The notes beneath the pieces are model-generated. The model saw only the letters and a program-made list of their open reading frames with translations. It did no database searches and was not told where the DNA came from. Positions 19,352-27,843 of a stretch of 64,000 bases of DNA are shown in pieces. The translations under genes and the position numbers were made by a program. This stretch comes from Amycolatopsis acididurans (GTDB taxonomy: Bacteria; Actinomycetota; Actinomycetes; Mycobacteriales; Pseudonocardiaceae): assembly GCF_012328925.1 (NCBI RefSeq), contig NZ_JAAXLS010000007.1, positions 62,001-126,000 on the forward strand, written 5' to 3'. How positions within the stretch are numbered: position 1 is the stretch's first letter; each line of letters begins with the position of its first letter.

Positions 19352-20500
19352 GTGGACTGGCGGCGGGACACCGAGCAGTGGCGGGGCGGGTTCGCGGACC
19401 CGGACCGCCGCCGCTTCGGCGGGCGATGGCCCGTGATCGGCGCGCTGTGCCTGCTGCCGGTCATCGTGCCCGCGGTGCGGGAGGTCGTCAGCGGCAAGGC
19501 GAGCGTCGGCGAAAGCGTGCTCGCGATGTCCCTGCTGACCCTCTACACGGCCGGTTACCTCACGTTCCCGAAGGTCCTGTTCCGGCCGGACGCGCTGCCG
19601 TCGAAGCTGGCCTTCTGCGCGGGATTGCTCGCGATCGGCTGGCTGATGGTCCTGCTCGTGCACGGCGGCACGATCTACGTGCTCGTGTACGCGATGGCGG
19701 TGATCGCGCTCGGGCTGCCGGTGCTGTGGGTGCTGGTGCTGGACGGCGCGTCGGTGCTCGCACTGGGGATGCTGCTGGTGTTCGACGTCGGGGCACACGG
19801 CACGCGCGGCGACTTCGGCACCGTCATCGGCGTGACCACCGCGCTGTTCTTCATGGGCCGCCTGCTCGCCACGGTGCGCCGCCTGCGCGCGGCGCAGGAC
19901 GAGATCGCGACGCTGGCGGTCACCGCCGAACGTGAGCGGCTGGCACGGGACCTGCACGACATCCTCGGCCACAGCCTCACCACGATCGCGGTCAAGGCGG
20001 GGCTGGCGCGACGGGTGCTGGAGACCGGCGGCGAGGCCGAACGCGCGATCTCGGAGATCCGTGAGGTGGAATCGTTGTCCCGCAGCGCGTTGACCGACGT
20101 GCGGGCGACCGTGTCGGAATATCGCGAGGTGTCGCTGTCGGCGGAGGTCGTGGGGGCGCGGGCGGCGTTGCGGGCGGCCGAGATCGACGCGGATCTGCCG
20201 CACGCGGTGGACAACGTCCGGCCGGATCTGCAGCAGACGTTCGGTTACGTGCTGCGCGAGGCGGTGACGAACGTGCTGCGGCATTCCGGCGCGAAGCGCG
20301 TGAAGGTGCGGCTCGGCGGGACCTGGATGGAGATCGAGGACGACGGGGCCGGCGCGCCGGAAGGCGTGTGCGGCAACGGTTTGCGTGGTCTGGCCGAACG
20401 GCTCGCCGGCGTGGGCGGGACGTTGCGCGCCGAACCGCGTGCCGACGGCGGATTCCTGGTGCGGGCCGAAGTGCGGCCCGCGCTGGAGGCGGTGTCGTGA
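19352..20500 (+). CDS. sensor histidine kinase (HisKA_3/DesK-NarX type)
   Basis: About 382 aa. Five or six N-terminal TM helices lie between residues 25 and 160 (for example LYTAGYLTFPKVLFR and LLAIGWLMVLLVHGG). A dimerisation domain follows with phospho-acceptor His near residue 202 in LARDLHDILGHSLTTI. The C-terminal HATPase has EAVTNVLRHSGAK, EDDGAGA and GNGLRGLAERL. The GTG at 19352 is preferred because GAGGGGGA lies 5-6 bp upstream; a GTG at 19334 overlapping the permease stop is the alternative. Confidence 0.92.
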   Translation: MDWRRDTEQWRGGFADPDRRRFGGRWPVIGALCLLPVIVPAVREVVSGKASVGESVLAMSLLTLYTAGYLTFPKVLFRPDALPSKLAFCAGLLAIGWLMVLLVHGGTIYVLVYAMAVIALGLPVLWVLVLDGASVLALGMLLVFDVGAHGTRGDFGTVIGVTTALFFMGRLLATVRRLRAAQDEIATLAVTAERERLARDLHDILGHSLTTIAVKAGLARRVLETGGEAERAISEIREVESLSRSALTDVRATVSEYREVSLSAEVVGARAALRAAEIDADLPHAVDNVRPDLQQTFGYVLREAVTNVLRHSGAKRVKVRLGGTWMEIEDDGAGAPEGVCGNGLRGLAERLAGVGGTLRAEPRADGGFLVRAEVRPALEAVS

Positions 20501-21102
20501 TCCGGGTGCTGCTGGCCGACGACCAGGCGATGGTGCGCGGCGCGCTGGCGACGGTGCTCGGCCTGGAGGCGGACATCGAGGTCGTCGCGCAGGTCGGCTC
20601 CGGCGAGGAGGTGCTCGCCGCCGCCGAGGAGTCCAGCCCGGACGTGGCGTTGCTCGACGTGCAGATGCCCGGCAAGGACGGGCTCGCGGCCGCGGCCGAG
20701 TTGCACGCCGCGCTGCCGTCGTGCCGGATCATCGTGTGCACCACGTTCGGCAGGCCGGGCTATCTCGCGCGCGCGATGGCCTCGGGCGCTTCGGGTTTCC
20801 TCGTCAAGGACTCACCGCCCGAGCAACTGGTCGATGCCGTGCGGCGGGTCTCCAACGGGCTGCGTGTGGTCGATCCCGCGCTCGCCGCGGAGTCGCTGGC
20901 CACCGGGGCGAGTCCGCTGACGGCGCGCGAACACGAGGTGCTGCGCGCCGCCAGCGACGGCGGCACGGTCGCGGACGTGGCGCGGCGGCTGCACCTGTCG
21001 GAGGGCACGGTCCGCAACCACCTGTCGGCGGCGATCGGCAAAACGGGGGCGCGAACCCGGGCGGAGGCGGTGCGGCTCGCCGAGGAGAACGGCTGGCTCT
21101 GA
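20497..21102 (+). CDS. NarL/FixJ-family response regulator
   Basis: 201 aa. The receiver domain has acidic DD at 8-9, phospho-acceptor Asp at residue 54 (LLDVQMPG) and the conserved Lys in FLVKDSPPEQL. The C-terminal LuxR HTH is SPLTAREHEVLRAASDG onward with VADVARRLHLSEGTVRNHL. The GTG start overlaps the kinase stop by 4 bp, so this is the cognate partner. The likely target is the adjacent ABC exporter operon. Confidence 0.94.
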   Translation: MIRVLLADDQAMVRGALATVLGLEADIEVVAQVGSGEEVLAAAEESSPDVALLDVQMPGKDGLAAAAELHAALPSCRIIVCTTFGRPGYLARAMASGASGFLVKDSPPEQLVDAVRRVSNGLRVVDPALAAESLATGASPLTAREHEVLRAASDGGTVADVARRLHLSEGTVRNHLSAAIGKTGARTRAEAVRLAEENGWL

Positions 21103-21128
21103 ACGTCCTCGTGCGAGGATGGGCCGCG

Positions 21129-21764
21129 ATGGGGAAACGCAACCACAGCTGGCTTCGCCGCTTCGTGTTCGGCGGGGTGCTGATCATCGCGCTCGTGCTG
21201 GGCGGCACCGCGTTCCGCGTGTGGCAGGTGGCCAGGACCGACGACCGCTCGCACGCCGACGTGATCGTCGTGCTCGGCGCCGCGCAGTACAACGGCAAGC
21301 CGTCGCCGATCTTCCAGGCCCGGCTGCGCCACGCCAAGCAGCTCTACGACGCCGGCGTCGCGAAGGTGATCGTCACGGCGGGCGGCAACAAGGCGGGCGA
21401 CACCTACACCGAGGCCTCGGCCGGTGCGAAGTGGCTCAACGAGGAAGGCGTGCCCACGTCGGCGACCGTGCCCGTGGGGGAGGGCCGGGACACGCTCGGC
21501 AGCCTGCGGGCGGTCGCGACGGAAGCCTCGGCCCGCGGCTGGCACACCGCCGTCGTGGTCAGCGACCCCTGGCATTCGCTGCGCGCCCGCACGATGGCCG
21601 ATGACGTCGGCCTCGACGCCTGGTCCTCGCCGACGCACAGCGGCCCGATCGTGCAGACCCGCGAGACGCAGGCGATGTACATCTACCGCGAGACCGGCGC
21701 CCTGCTGTTCTACCGCCTGACCAACACCCCGGCCGACGACATCGGCGGCACCGGCGTCGGCTGA
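21129..21764 (+). CDS. YdcF/SanA-like DUF218 membrane-anchored protein
   Basis: 211 aa. One N-terminal TM anchor (FVFGGVLIIALVLGGTAFRV) is followed by the DUF218 domain: ADVIVVLGAAQYNGKPS, FQARLRHAKQLYDAG, VIVTAGGNKAGDTYTEA, and VVVSDPWHSLRA. SanA/ElyC relatives act in envelope or lipid II-carrier metabolism; the enzymatic activity is unsettled. The start at 21129 avoids upstream in-frame sequence that merely shadows the kinase and regulator genes. Confidence 0.85.
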   Translation: MGKRNHSWLRRFVFGGVLIIALVLGGTAFRVWQVARTDDRSHADVIVVLGAAQYNGKPSPIFQARLRHAKQLYDAGVAKVIVTAGGNKAGDTYTEASAGAKWLNEEGVPTSATVPVGEGRDTLGSLRAVATEASARGWHTAVVVSDPWHSLRARTMADDVGLDAWSSPTHSGPIVQTRETQAMYIYRETGALLFYRLTNTPADDIGGTGVG

Positions 21765-21803
21765 GCAGGCGGAAATGTCGGCCGCCCCGGTTAGGGTGGC
21801 GGG

Positions 21804-23048
21804 GTGTACGGCGAGAAGGACCGCGAGCGCCGGATCGCGGAGCAGCCCAAGGGGGCCGCGCTGCCGGGCGCGCGCGGCGACGGGCGCAGCGAGTTCGCGC
21901 GCGACCGGGCGCGCGTGCTGCATTCGGCGGCCCTGCGGCGTCTCGCCGGCAAGACGCAGGTCGTCGGACCTGGCGAGGGCACCGAGGTCACCGGCGTGCC
22001 CAGGACCCGGCTCACCCACTCGCTGGAGGTCGCGCAGATCGGCCGCGGCATCGCCGAGGAGCTGGGCGCCGATCCCGATCTCGCCGACACCGCGGGCCTC
22101 GCGCACGACATCGGCCACCCCCCGTTCGGCCACAACGGCGAGCAGGCGCTCGACGGCGTCGCCCAGCCCTGCGGCGGCTTCGAGGGCAACGCGCAGACCC
22201 TGCGCATCCTCACCCGCCTCGAACCCAAGCTCGAACCCGCCGGCCTGAACCTCACCAGGGCCTGCCTGGACGCGGCCACCAAGTACCCGTGGCGCCGCGA
22301 GCCGGGGCAAGCCAAGTTCGGCGTCTACGACGACGACCTGGAGATCTTCACCTGGATGCGCGAAGGCGCGCCCGATCGCCGAAGATGCCTCGAAGCGCAG
22401 ATCATGGACTGGTCCGACGACGTCGCCTACTCCGTGCACGACGTCGAGGACGGCGTGCTGGCCGGCCGGATCACCCTGGCGGTGCTGGCCGACGCGGGGG
22501 AGCGCGCCGCGGTCGCCGAGCTGGCGGCCAAGCACTTCTCGCACCAGTCGGTGTCCGCGCTGGAAAGCGCCGCGCGCGAACTGCTCACCCTGCCCGCGGT
22601 CGCCGATGCCGCCTCCTACGACGGCTCACTGCGCGGCCACGTCGCCCTCAAACGCATGACGAGCGAACTCGTCGGCCGCTTCGCCACCGCGGCGGTCACC
22701 AGCACCCGCGCCGCGCACGGCGAGGGGCCGCTGGTCCGCTACGACGCCGACCTCGAAGTGCCCGAACAGGTGGCCGCCGAGGTCGCCCTGCTGAAGGCAC
22801 TCGCGTTGCGCTACGTGATGAGCGATCCCCGCCGGCTGGCGATGCAGGAGGGCCAGCGGCAGGTACTGACCGAACTGGTCGAAGCGCTGGCCAAACGCGG
22901 TCCCGAGGCGCTGGACACGGTGTTCCACCCGGCGTGGGAAGCCGCTTCCGGGGACGCCGGCCGGTTACGCGTGGTGATCGACCAGGTGGCCTCGCTGACC
23001 GACGCGCAGGCCCACGCGTGGCACGCCTGGCACACCGGGCGGCACTGA
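21804..23048 (+). CDS. dgt: deoxyguanosinetriphosphate triphosphohydrolase-like protein
   Basis: HD-domain dNTP triphosphohydrolase, 414 aa, controlling dNTP pools. Metal ligands: first His in [14 protein letters not shown] (about residue 72), the HD pair in [17 protein letters not shown], and a later Asp in [17 protein letters not shown]. The N-terminal [17 protein letters not shown] segment is family-specific. The GTG start follows a weak GGCGGGG. In mycobacteria dgt lies next to dnaG; here about 11.5 kb of other genes separate them. Confidence 0.93.
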   Translation: MYGEKDRERRIAEQPKGAALPGARGDGRSEFARDRARVLHSAALRRLAGKTQVVGPGEGTEVTGVPRTRLTHSLEVAQIGRGIAEELGADPDLADTAGLAHDIGHPPFGHNGEQALDGVAQPCGGFEGNAQTLRILTRLEPKLEPAGLNLTRACLDAATKYPWRREPGQAKFGVYDDDLEIFTWMREGAPDRRRCLEAQIMDWSDDVAYSVHDVEDGVLAGRITLAVLADAGERAAVAELAAKHFSHQSVSALESAARELLTLPAVADAASYDGSLRGHVALKRMTSELVGRFATAAVTSTRAAHGEGPLVRYDADLEVPEQVAAEVALLKALALRYVMSDPRRLAMQEGQRQVLTELVEALAKRGPEALDTVFHPAWEAASGDAGRLRVVIDQVASLTDAQAHAWHAWHTGRH

Positions 23049-23069
23049 AGTTGCGGTAGCGTCGGAGCG

Positions 23070-24182
23070 GTGGGCAATCCCGAACGAGACCACCTCCGGT
23101 TCTGCCTCGCAGCGCACCGGGCCGTCGCGGGCACCGGCGCCGACTCGTGCTTCTCGCCCTACTCGGTCGCCAGCGCCCTCGGATTGACCAGCCAGGCCAC
23201 CCGCGGTGCCGCCTCGGCCGAGCTGGTCCGGCTGCTCGCGGGTGACGACGCCGACGTCGCCAAACAGGCCGGACTGCTGCGCGCGGCCGCCACGCTCACC
23301 GAGAAGGGGCGCCACGAACAGCCCGTGCTCGAGGTGTCGAACACCCTGTGGGCCTGGCAGGAGCTGCCGCTGAACGAGGACTTCCTCGGCGAGCTGGCCG
23401 CGTGGCCCGACGGCGGCGTGAAGACGGCACCGTTCGTCACCGACCCCGCCGAGGCCCGCCGGCTGATCAACGCCGACGTCGCCGAGACCACGCACGAGCT
23501 CATCCCCGAGCTGCTCCCGCCCGGTTCGATCAAGGTGGACACCGTGGCGAGCCTGGTCAACGCGCTGTATCTGAAGGTCGCCTGGATCCACAAGTTCGAC
23601 GAGCACCGCACCGAGGACGCGGACTTCTTCGCGCCGCGCGAGACCCGCCGCGTGCCGATGATGCATGTCTCCGAGCAGCTGGGCTACGCGGAGCGGGACG
23701 GCTGGCAGCTGGTGGAGCTCCCCGGCGCGGGCGGGGTCGGCGCCACGATCCTTCTGCCCGACGGCGACCTCGCCGAGCAAGAGTCCACTATGGACGCCGA
23801 CCGACTGCTGGATCTGCTGTCCGCGAAGAAGAACCGGCAGGTCCGGTTGTCCATGCCGAAGGTGAAGCTGGACTCGCGCGCCATGCTGAAGCCGGCCTTG
23901 CAGAGCCTGGGCGTGCGCACGATGTTCAGCGCCGACGCCGACTTCACCCCGCTGAGCCCGGACCCCCGGCTGGTCGTCGACGACGTCGTCCACCAGTCGG
24001 TGCTGCGGCTGGACGAGCAGGGCCTGGAGGGTGCGGCGGCGACCGCGGTGACGATCCGGGCGCTGGCCATGATCACCCCGATAGATCCGGTCGAGGTGGT
24101 CGTGAACAGGCCTTTCCTGCTCCTCGTGCGGCACGCCGCGACGGGTGTGGTCTACTTTTTCGCCCGCGTTGTCCAACCGTGA
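23070..24182 (+). CDS. serpin family protein (serine protease inhibitor)
   Basis: 370 aa, complete serpin fold length without signal peptide, so probably cytoplasmic. N-terminal helices contain CFSPYSVASALGLTSQATRG. The breach and shutter features NALYLKVAWIHKFDEH and VPMMHVSEQLGYAE are present. The reactive-centre hinge DEQGLEGAAATAVTIRALAM (from about residue 315) has the small-residue run needed for loop insertion. The C-terminal strands NRPFLLLVRHAATGVVYFFARV are canonical. The hinge supports an inhibitory serpin rather than a structural one. Target protease unknown. Confidence 0.93.
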   Translation: MGNPERDHLRFCLAAHRAVAGTGADSCFSPYSVASALGLTSQATRGAASAELVRLLAGDDADVAKQAGLLRAAATLTEKGRHEQPVLEVSNTLWAWQELPLNEDFLGELAAWPDGGVKTAPFVTDPAEARRLINADVAETTHELIPELLPPGSIKVDTVASLVNALYLKVAWIHKFDEHRTEDADFFAPRETRRVPMMHVSEQLGYAERDGWQLVELPGAGGVGATILLPDGDLAEQESTMDADRLLDLLSAKKNRQVRLSMPKVKLDSRAMLKPALQSLGVRTMFSADADFTPLSPDPRLVVDDVVHQSVLRLDEQGLEGAAATAVTIRALAMITPIDPVEVVVNRPFLLLVRHAATGVVYFFARVVQP

Positions 24183-24192
24183 GGGTAGGAAG

Positions 24193-25983
24193 TTGACCGC
24201 GTTGCTGGACGCTCCGGAGACGGTGCACGTGGCCGAGCGGAAGCGGCCGAGGTGGAACCGCATCGACACGCTCGTCGTGCTCTGTTACGTGCTGGCCGCT
24301 TTCGTCATCTACGCCGGGTTGTGGACCAACCTGAGCAGCGGCTACCTGTACAACAGCGCGCAGGACCAGAACATGTGGGAGTGGTTCTTCGCCGTCACCG
24401 CGCGCTCGGTGTGGCATCTGCAGAACCCGCTGGAATCCGCGCTGCAGAACCATCCCGACGGCGTCAACCTGATGGCCAACACGGCGATGTTCGGGCTCGG
24501 CATCCCGCTCTCACCGATCACGCTGCTGTTCGGCCCGACCGTGACGTGGGCGATCGCGCTCACCGGTGGCCTCGCGGGCACCGCGACCGGCTGGTACTGG
24601 GTGTTCTCGCGGCACCTGGTCGGGTCCCGCCTCGCCGCCGCCATCGGTGGCGCGTTCTGCGGATTCGCGCCGGCGATGATCTCGCACGGCAACGCGCATC
24701 CGAACTTCGTCGGGCTGTTCCTGCTGCCGTTCATCGTGCTGTGGCTGGTCAAGCTCGCGCGGGGCGAGCGGCCCGTGCGCAACGGGTTGCTGCTCGGGCT
24801 GATGCTGGCCTACCAGGTGTTCCTCGGCGAGGAACCGCTGCTGATCACGATGCTCGGCTTCGTGGTGTTCGCGCTCGCCTACGTGGTGTCCCGGCCGCGT
24901 GAGGCCGGGAAGATGGTGCGCCCGATGGCCATCGGCCTGGTCATCGGCGGCGCGCTCGCGCTGGTGCTGGTGATCTACCCGTTGTGGTGGCAGTTCTTCG
25001 GGCCGCAGAGTTACCGGACGCTCGAGCACGGCCCGGTCGGCAACGACACCGCCGCGTTCACCCGGTTCGCCACCGAATCCATCGCCGGTGACCCGTCGGC
25101 GGCCGCGGACGTGTCGATGAACCGCACCGAGGAGAACGCGTTCTTCGGCTGGCCGCTGATCGTGTTCATGGTCGTGCTGACGATCTGGTTGTGGCGCAAC
25201 GTCATGGCCCGTTCGATCGCGATCGCGATGTTCGTGATGGCGTGGCTCTCGCTCGGTGTCGAGATCACCGTCGCGCACACCGCGACCGGGATTCCCGGGC
25301 CGTGGCGGCTGCTGGCGAATCTGCCGCTGTTCGACTCGCTGCTGGAGTCGCGGCTGGCGATGGCGTGTATCCCGGCGGTCGGCGCGCTGCTCGCGATCGC
25401 GACCGACCGGGTGTTCCGCGCGGCACCGTCCTATCGGGACCGGGAGCTGCCGGTGCGCTGGCTGTGGCTCGGCACGCTGGTCGCGGTGCTGCTGCCGGTC
25501 GCGCCGACGCCGCTGGAGACGATCACCAGGCCCGCGGTCCCGGCGTTCTTCACCACCGGCGCGTGGCGCGACTACGTCGGCTCGGGTTCGGTGGTCACCG
25601 TGCCGCTGACCGGCCCGGGCGATGCCAAGGCGCTGAACTGGCAGGTGCACGCCGATCTCGGCTTCCCGCTCGCCGGCGGGTACTTCGTCGGCCCGAACGG
25701 CCCGAACGACAAGCGCGGCCGGTACGGCGCGCCGAACCGGCCGACGGCGACGCTGCTCGACGACGTGCGGGACAACGGCACCGTGCCCGAGGTGTCCGAC
25801 AAGGACCGGGCCAACGCCGTCGCCGACCTGCGGTACTGGGACGCCGACGTGGTCGTGCTGCCGCCGGGGCAGAACCAGCGGGCCCTGCAGTCCACTGTGG
25901 AGCTGCTGCTGAACGAGCCCGCGCGGTTCGTCGACGGCGTGTGGGTCTGGGACGTCCGCACGCTGACGCTGTCACGTTCCTGA
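24193..25983 (+). CDS. polytopic GT-C-like membrane protein
   Basis: About 596 aa from the TTG at 24193, with roughly ten TM helices between residues 30 and 440, then an ~140-residue extracytoplasmic tail. The acidic QDQNMWEWFF in the first loop after TM1 resembles the catalytic Asp of GT-C glycosyltransferases that use polyprenyl-phosphate sugars. There is no close family recognition, so the donor and acceptor are unknown. Start is uncertain: the upstream in-frame GTG at 24145 overlaps the serpin, and GTGs near 24223 and 24229 are also possible. Confidence 0.75.
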   Translation: MTALLDAPETVHVAERKRPRWNRIDTLVVLCYVLAAFVIYAGLWTNLSSGYLYNSAQDQNMWEWFFAVTARSVWHLQNPLESALQNHPDGVNLMANTAMFGLGIPLSPITLLFGPTVTWAIALTGGLAGTATGWYWVFSRHLVGSRLAAAIGGAFCGFAPAMISHGNAHPNFVGLFLLPFIVLWLVKLARGERPVRNGLLLGLMLAYQVFLGEEPLLITMLGFVVFALAYVVSRPREAGKMVRPMAIGLVIGGALALVLVIYPLWWQFFGPQSYRTLEHGPVGNDTAAFTRFATESIAGDPSAAADVSMNRTEENAFFGWPLIVFMVVLTIWLWRNVMARSIAIAMFVMAWLSLGVEITVAHTATGIPGPWRLLANLPLFDSLLESRLAMACIPAVGALLAIATDRVFRAAPSYRDRELPVRWLWLGTLVAVLLPVAPTPLETITRPAVPAFFTTGAWRDYVGSGSVVTVPLTGPGDAKALNWQVHADLGFPLAGGYFVGPNGPNDKRGRYGAPNRPTATLLDDVRDNGTVPEVSDKDRANAVADLRYWDADVVVLPPGQNQRALQSTVELLLNEPARFVDGVWVWDVRTLTLSRS

Positions 25984-25996
25984 TCGCTGTCTCGTC
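25970..25996 (+). promoter_or_regulatory. candidate ECF41-type promoter
   Basis: TGTCAC(G) at 25970-25976, a 16-bp spacer, and CGTC at 25993-25996 match the published ECF41 promoter pattern (TGTCACA, N16, CGTC) except the last -35 base. It lies 32 bp upstream of the carboxymuconolactone decarboxylase-family gene, the typical ECF41 target class. Confidence 0.6.
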
Positions 25997-26027
25997 CCCT
26001 TCTCGACGTCGAGTCGAGGAGGACGAC

Positions 26028-26594
26028 ATGCCCCGTATTCCCGCCGTGCCCGCCGGTGAAGCCGGTTTCCTGACGAAGCTGCTCTACCGCTTCACCCGCC
26101 GCCGGTACGGTGCCGTGCCCGAGCCGTTCGCGGTCATGGCGCACCATCCTGCGCTGATGCGGTCGGCGGGGGTGCACGAGATGCTGGCCGAGCGGGCGTC
26201 GAAGGTGCTGCCGGCGAACGTGCGGGAGATCGCGGTGTACCGGACCGCGGTGCGCATCGGCTGCTCGTGGTGCGTCGACTTCGGGACGATGCTGCAGAAA
26301 CACGGCGGGCTGGACATCGAGCGGTTGAAGCACGTCGACGCGTACGCGACGTCCGAGCTGTTCAGCAGGCAGGAACGGCTGGCGCTGGCCTACGCCGACG
26401 CGATGACCTCGACGCCCTTGCAGGTCACGACGGAGCAGGTGGCCGAGCTGGAGCGCGAGTTCGGCCGCAAGGGCGTGATCGAGCTGACGTATCAGATCGC
26501 GCTGGAGAACATGCGGGCACGCACGTACAACGCGCTGGAGATCACCGACCAGGGGTTCACGTCGGGGGATGCGTGCAAGGTGCCGCTGCCCTGA
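26028..26594 (+). CDS. carboxymuconolactone decarboxylase (AhpD-like) family protein
   Basis: 188 aa, all-helical CMD fold. The AhpD-type redox motif CSWCVDFG (CxxC) is near residue 80, following LPANVREIAVYRTAVRIG; a downstream His typical of the proton relay (QKHGG) is present. The start follows GAGGAGGACGAC. Such proteins are peroxide or disulfide oxidoreductases in most characterised cases rather than decarboxylases. It sits behind an ECF41-like promoter, and an ECF41-type sigma gene is in the window at 36528. Confidence 0.9.
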   Translation: MPRIPAVPAGEAGFLTKLLYRFTRRRYGAVPEPFAVMAHHPALMRSAGVHEMLAERASKVLPANVREIAVYRTAVRIGCSWCVDFGTMLQKHGGLDIERLKHVDAYATSELFSRQERLALAYADAMTSTPLQVTTEQVAELEREFGRKGVIELTYQIALENMRARTYNALEITDQGFTSGDACKVPLP

Positions 26595-26600
26595 GCGGTG

Positions 26601-27089
26601 TCACTTGGCGGCTTCGTCGCCGTGCCGCTGGGGTGCGGTGTACTGCACACCGGTCCAGGCGGCACGCGCGCCGGAGTCGCCGATGCGCACCACCTGGACG
26701 GCCGAGACCACGGCGAGTGCGACGACGAGCACGCTGAGGATCGGGGCGAGGGCCTTGATGCGGACCGGACGGCGGTCGAACCAGACGAGCGCGAAGGCGA
26801 CGACCAGCAGGCCGGCCACGAAGACCAGGAGCTGGTCGCCGAGGTGGGCGTGCTGGCGGATGAGGTCGGTCGACGCCAGGCGGTCGCGGAGGTCCTCGCC
26901 GCTGCTGGTCGCGAGGGGGATGCAGATGGTGGCGACGGCGGTCAGCCCCACGACGATCCAGCCGAAGCGCCTGCGGGCCGCAGGCCACACGGCGATGGTC
27001 ACGGTCGCCAGTACGGAAAGAGGCACCAGGACGACCACGGCGTGCACGATGAGGACGTGCAGCGGCAGACCGGCGATGAAGGCAGGCAA
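26601..27089 (-). CDS. DUF2231 membrane protein
   Basis: 162 aa with four TM helices: LPLHVLIVHAVVVLVPLSVL, WIVVGLTAVATICIPLATSS, LLVFVAGLLVVAFALVWF, and ILSVLVVALAVVSAVQVV. The N-terminal LPLHVLIVH with conserved His and the central HAHLGD are the DUF2231 pattern; homologues are proposed heme-binding or redox-linked. It starts at TTG, with GGGGAG 5-6 bp upstream. It converges on the CMD gene with a 6-bp gap. Confidence 0.85.
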   Translation of the reverse strand: MPAFIAGLPLHVLIVHAVVVLVPLSVLATVTIAVWPAARRRFGWIVVGLTAVATICIPLATSSGEDLRDRLASTDLIRQHAHLGDQLLVFVAGLLVVAFALVWFDRRPVRIKALAPILSVLVVALAVVSAVQVVRIGDSGARAAWTGVQYTAPQRHGDEAAK

Positions 27090-27244
27090 TGGAAGCTCCC
27101 CGTTCGGTGGATCATGCGCCGCAAAGGCTGCCCGCCGATTCTGGGAACTTTCTTGGAGACGCTGGTACGACAGCGAGGCGGGCCTCGCATGTCACCGATC
27201 CGTGTGGTCGCGGGGTGAGAGCCAGGTCACCCCCGCGTTGACGT

Positions 27245-27481
27245 TCAGCCCCGGGTGACCCTGGACTCGGAACGATGCCCGTCACTACCCGAGCCCCGGA
27301 GCAGCGGCACCTTGTCGCCGACCTTCTCGCCCACCTTGGCCCGCACGACTCCCGCCGCGCCTTGCACCATGGGGTGGTCCGCGACCTTACGGTACGTGCG
27401 CACGATCTGGTCGTACCGCGCACGACCGGCCTTCGCCCCGAAGACGTAGCCCACTGCCGCCCCTAGCAGGAAAATCCTCAT
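27245..27481 (-). CDS. small YtxH-like actinobacterial protein
   Basis: 78 aa. The N-terminal FLLGAAVGYVFGAKAGRARYDQI is a short Gly-rich membrane-insertion segment followed by an amphipathic helix (RKVADHPMVQGAAGVVRAKVGEKV, about residues 29-52). This is the layout of many short actinobacterial YtxH-type stress-associated proteins. No enzymatic motifs. Function unknown. Confidence 0.75.
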   Translation of the reverse strand: MRIFLLGAAVGYVFGAKAGRARYDQIVRTYRKVADHPMVQGAAGVVRAKVGEKVGDKVPLLRGSGSDGHRSESRVTRG

Positions 27482-27631
27482 GCCCGCGCCCTCCTACACC
27501 GGTATCCAGCCCGTTCACCCATTGTCCACGAGTGCGCCACCGCGTGCCGGGGGTGCTCGCAGAGTGCTACCGGCCATGCGCTAGAGTTCCTTCTCGTTGG
27601 CCGGGAGCGATCCGGGCCAACGGATGAGCAT

Positions 27632-27706
<75 letters not shown>

Positions 27707-27715
27707 GGAAAAACG

Positions 27716-27740
27716 AGGTCCCCAAGATCATTGGGGGCCT
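27716..27740 (+). terminator. hairpin after tRNA-Asn
   Basis: GGTCCCCAA, a short GATCA loop and TTGGGGGCC form a 9-bp stem with one G-T pair, followed by TTCGTT. The position just after the tRNA fits a terminator. Confidence 0.6.
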
Positions 27741-27745
27741 TCGTT

Positions 27746-27772
27746 ACATCCACTGATTACATCAGTGGATGT
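27746..27772. repeat. perfect 11-bp inverted repeat
   Basis: ACATCCACTGA (27746-27756), loop TTACA, then TCAGTGGATGT (27762-27772). It lies 40 bp after the tRNA, inside the att-flanked segment. It could be a second terminator stem or a recombinase/excisionase arm site. Confidence 0.7.
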
Positions 27773-27843
27773 CGGTCAGTTAGGCTCCCCCGCCCGCGTC
27801 GCCCGCGACCAACGCCCAGTCTGTGGGGTCAGCGCTTTGCTGA

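Noticed and set aside
20385-21128. Long in-frame extension upstream of the YdcF-like gene
   Set aside because: It overlaps the histidine kinase and response regulator in another frame and has no TM or DUF218 sequence before 21129.
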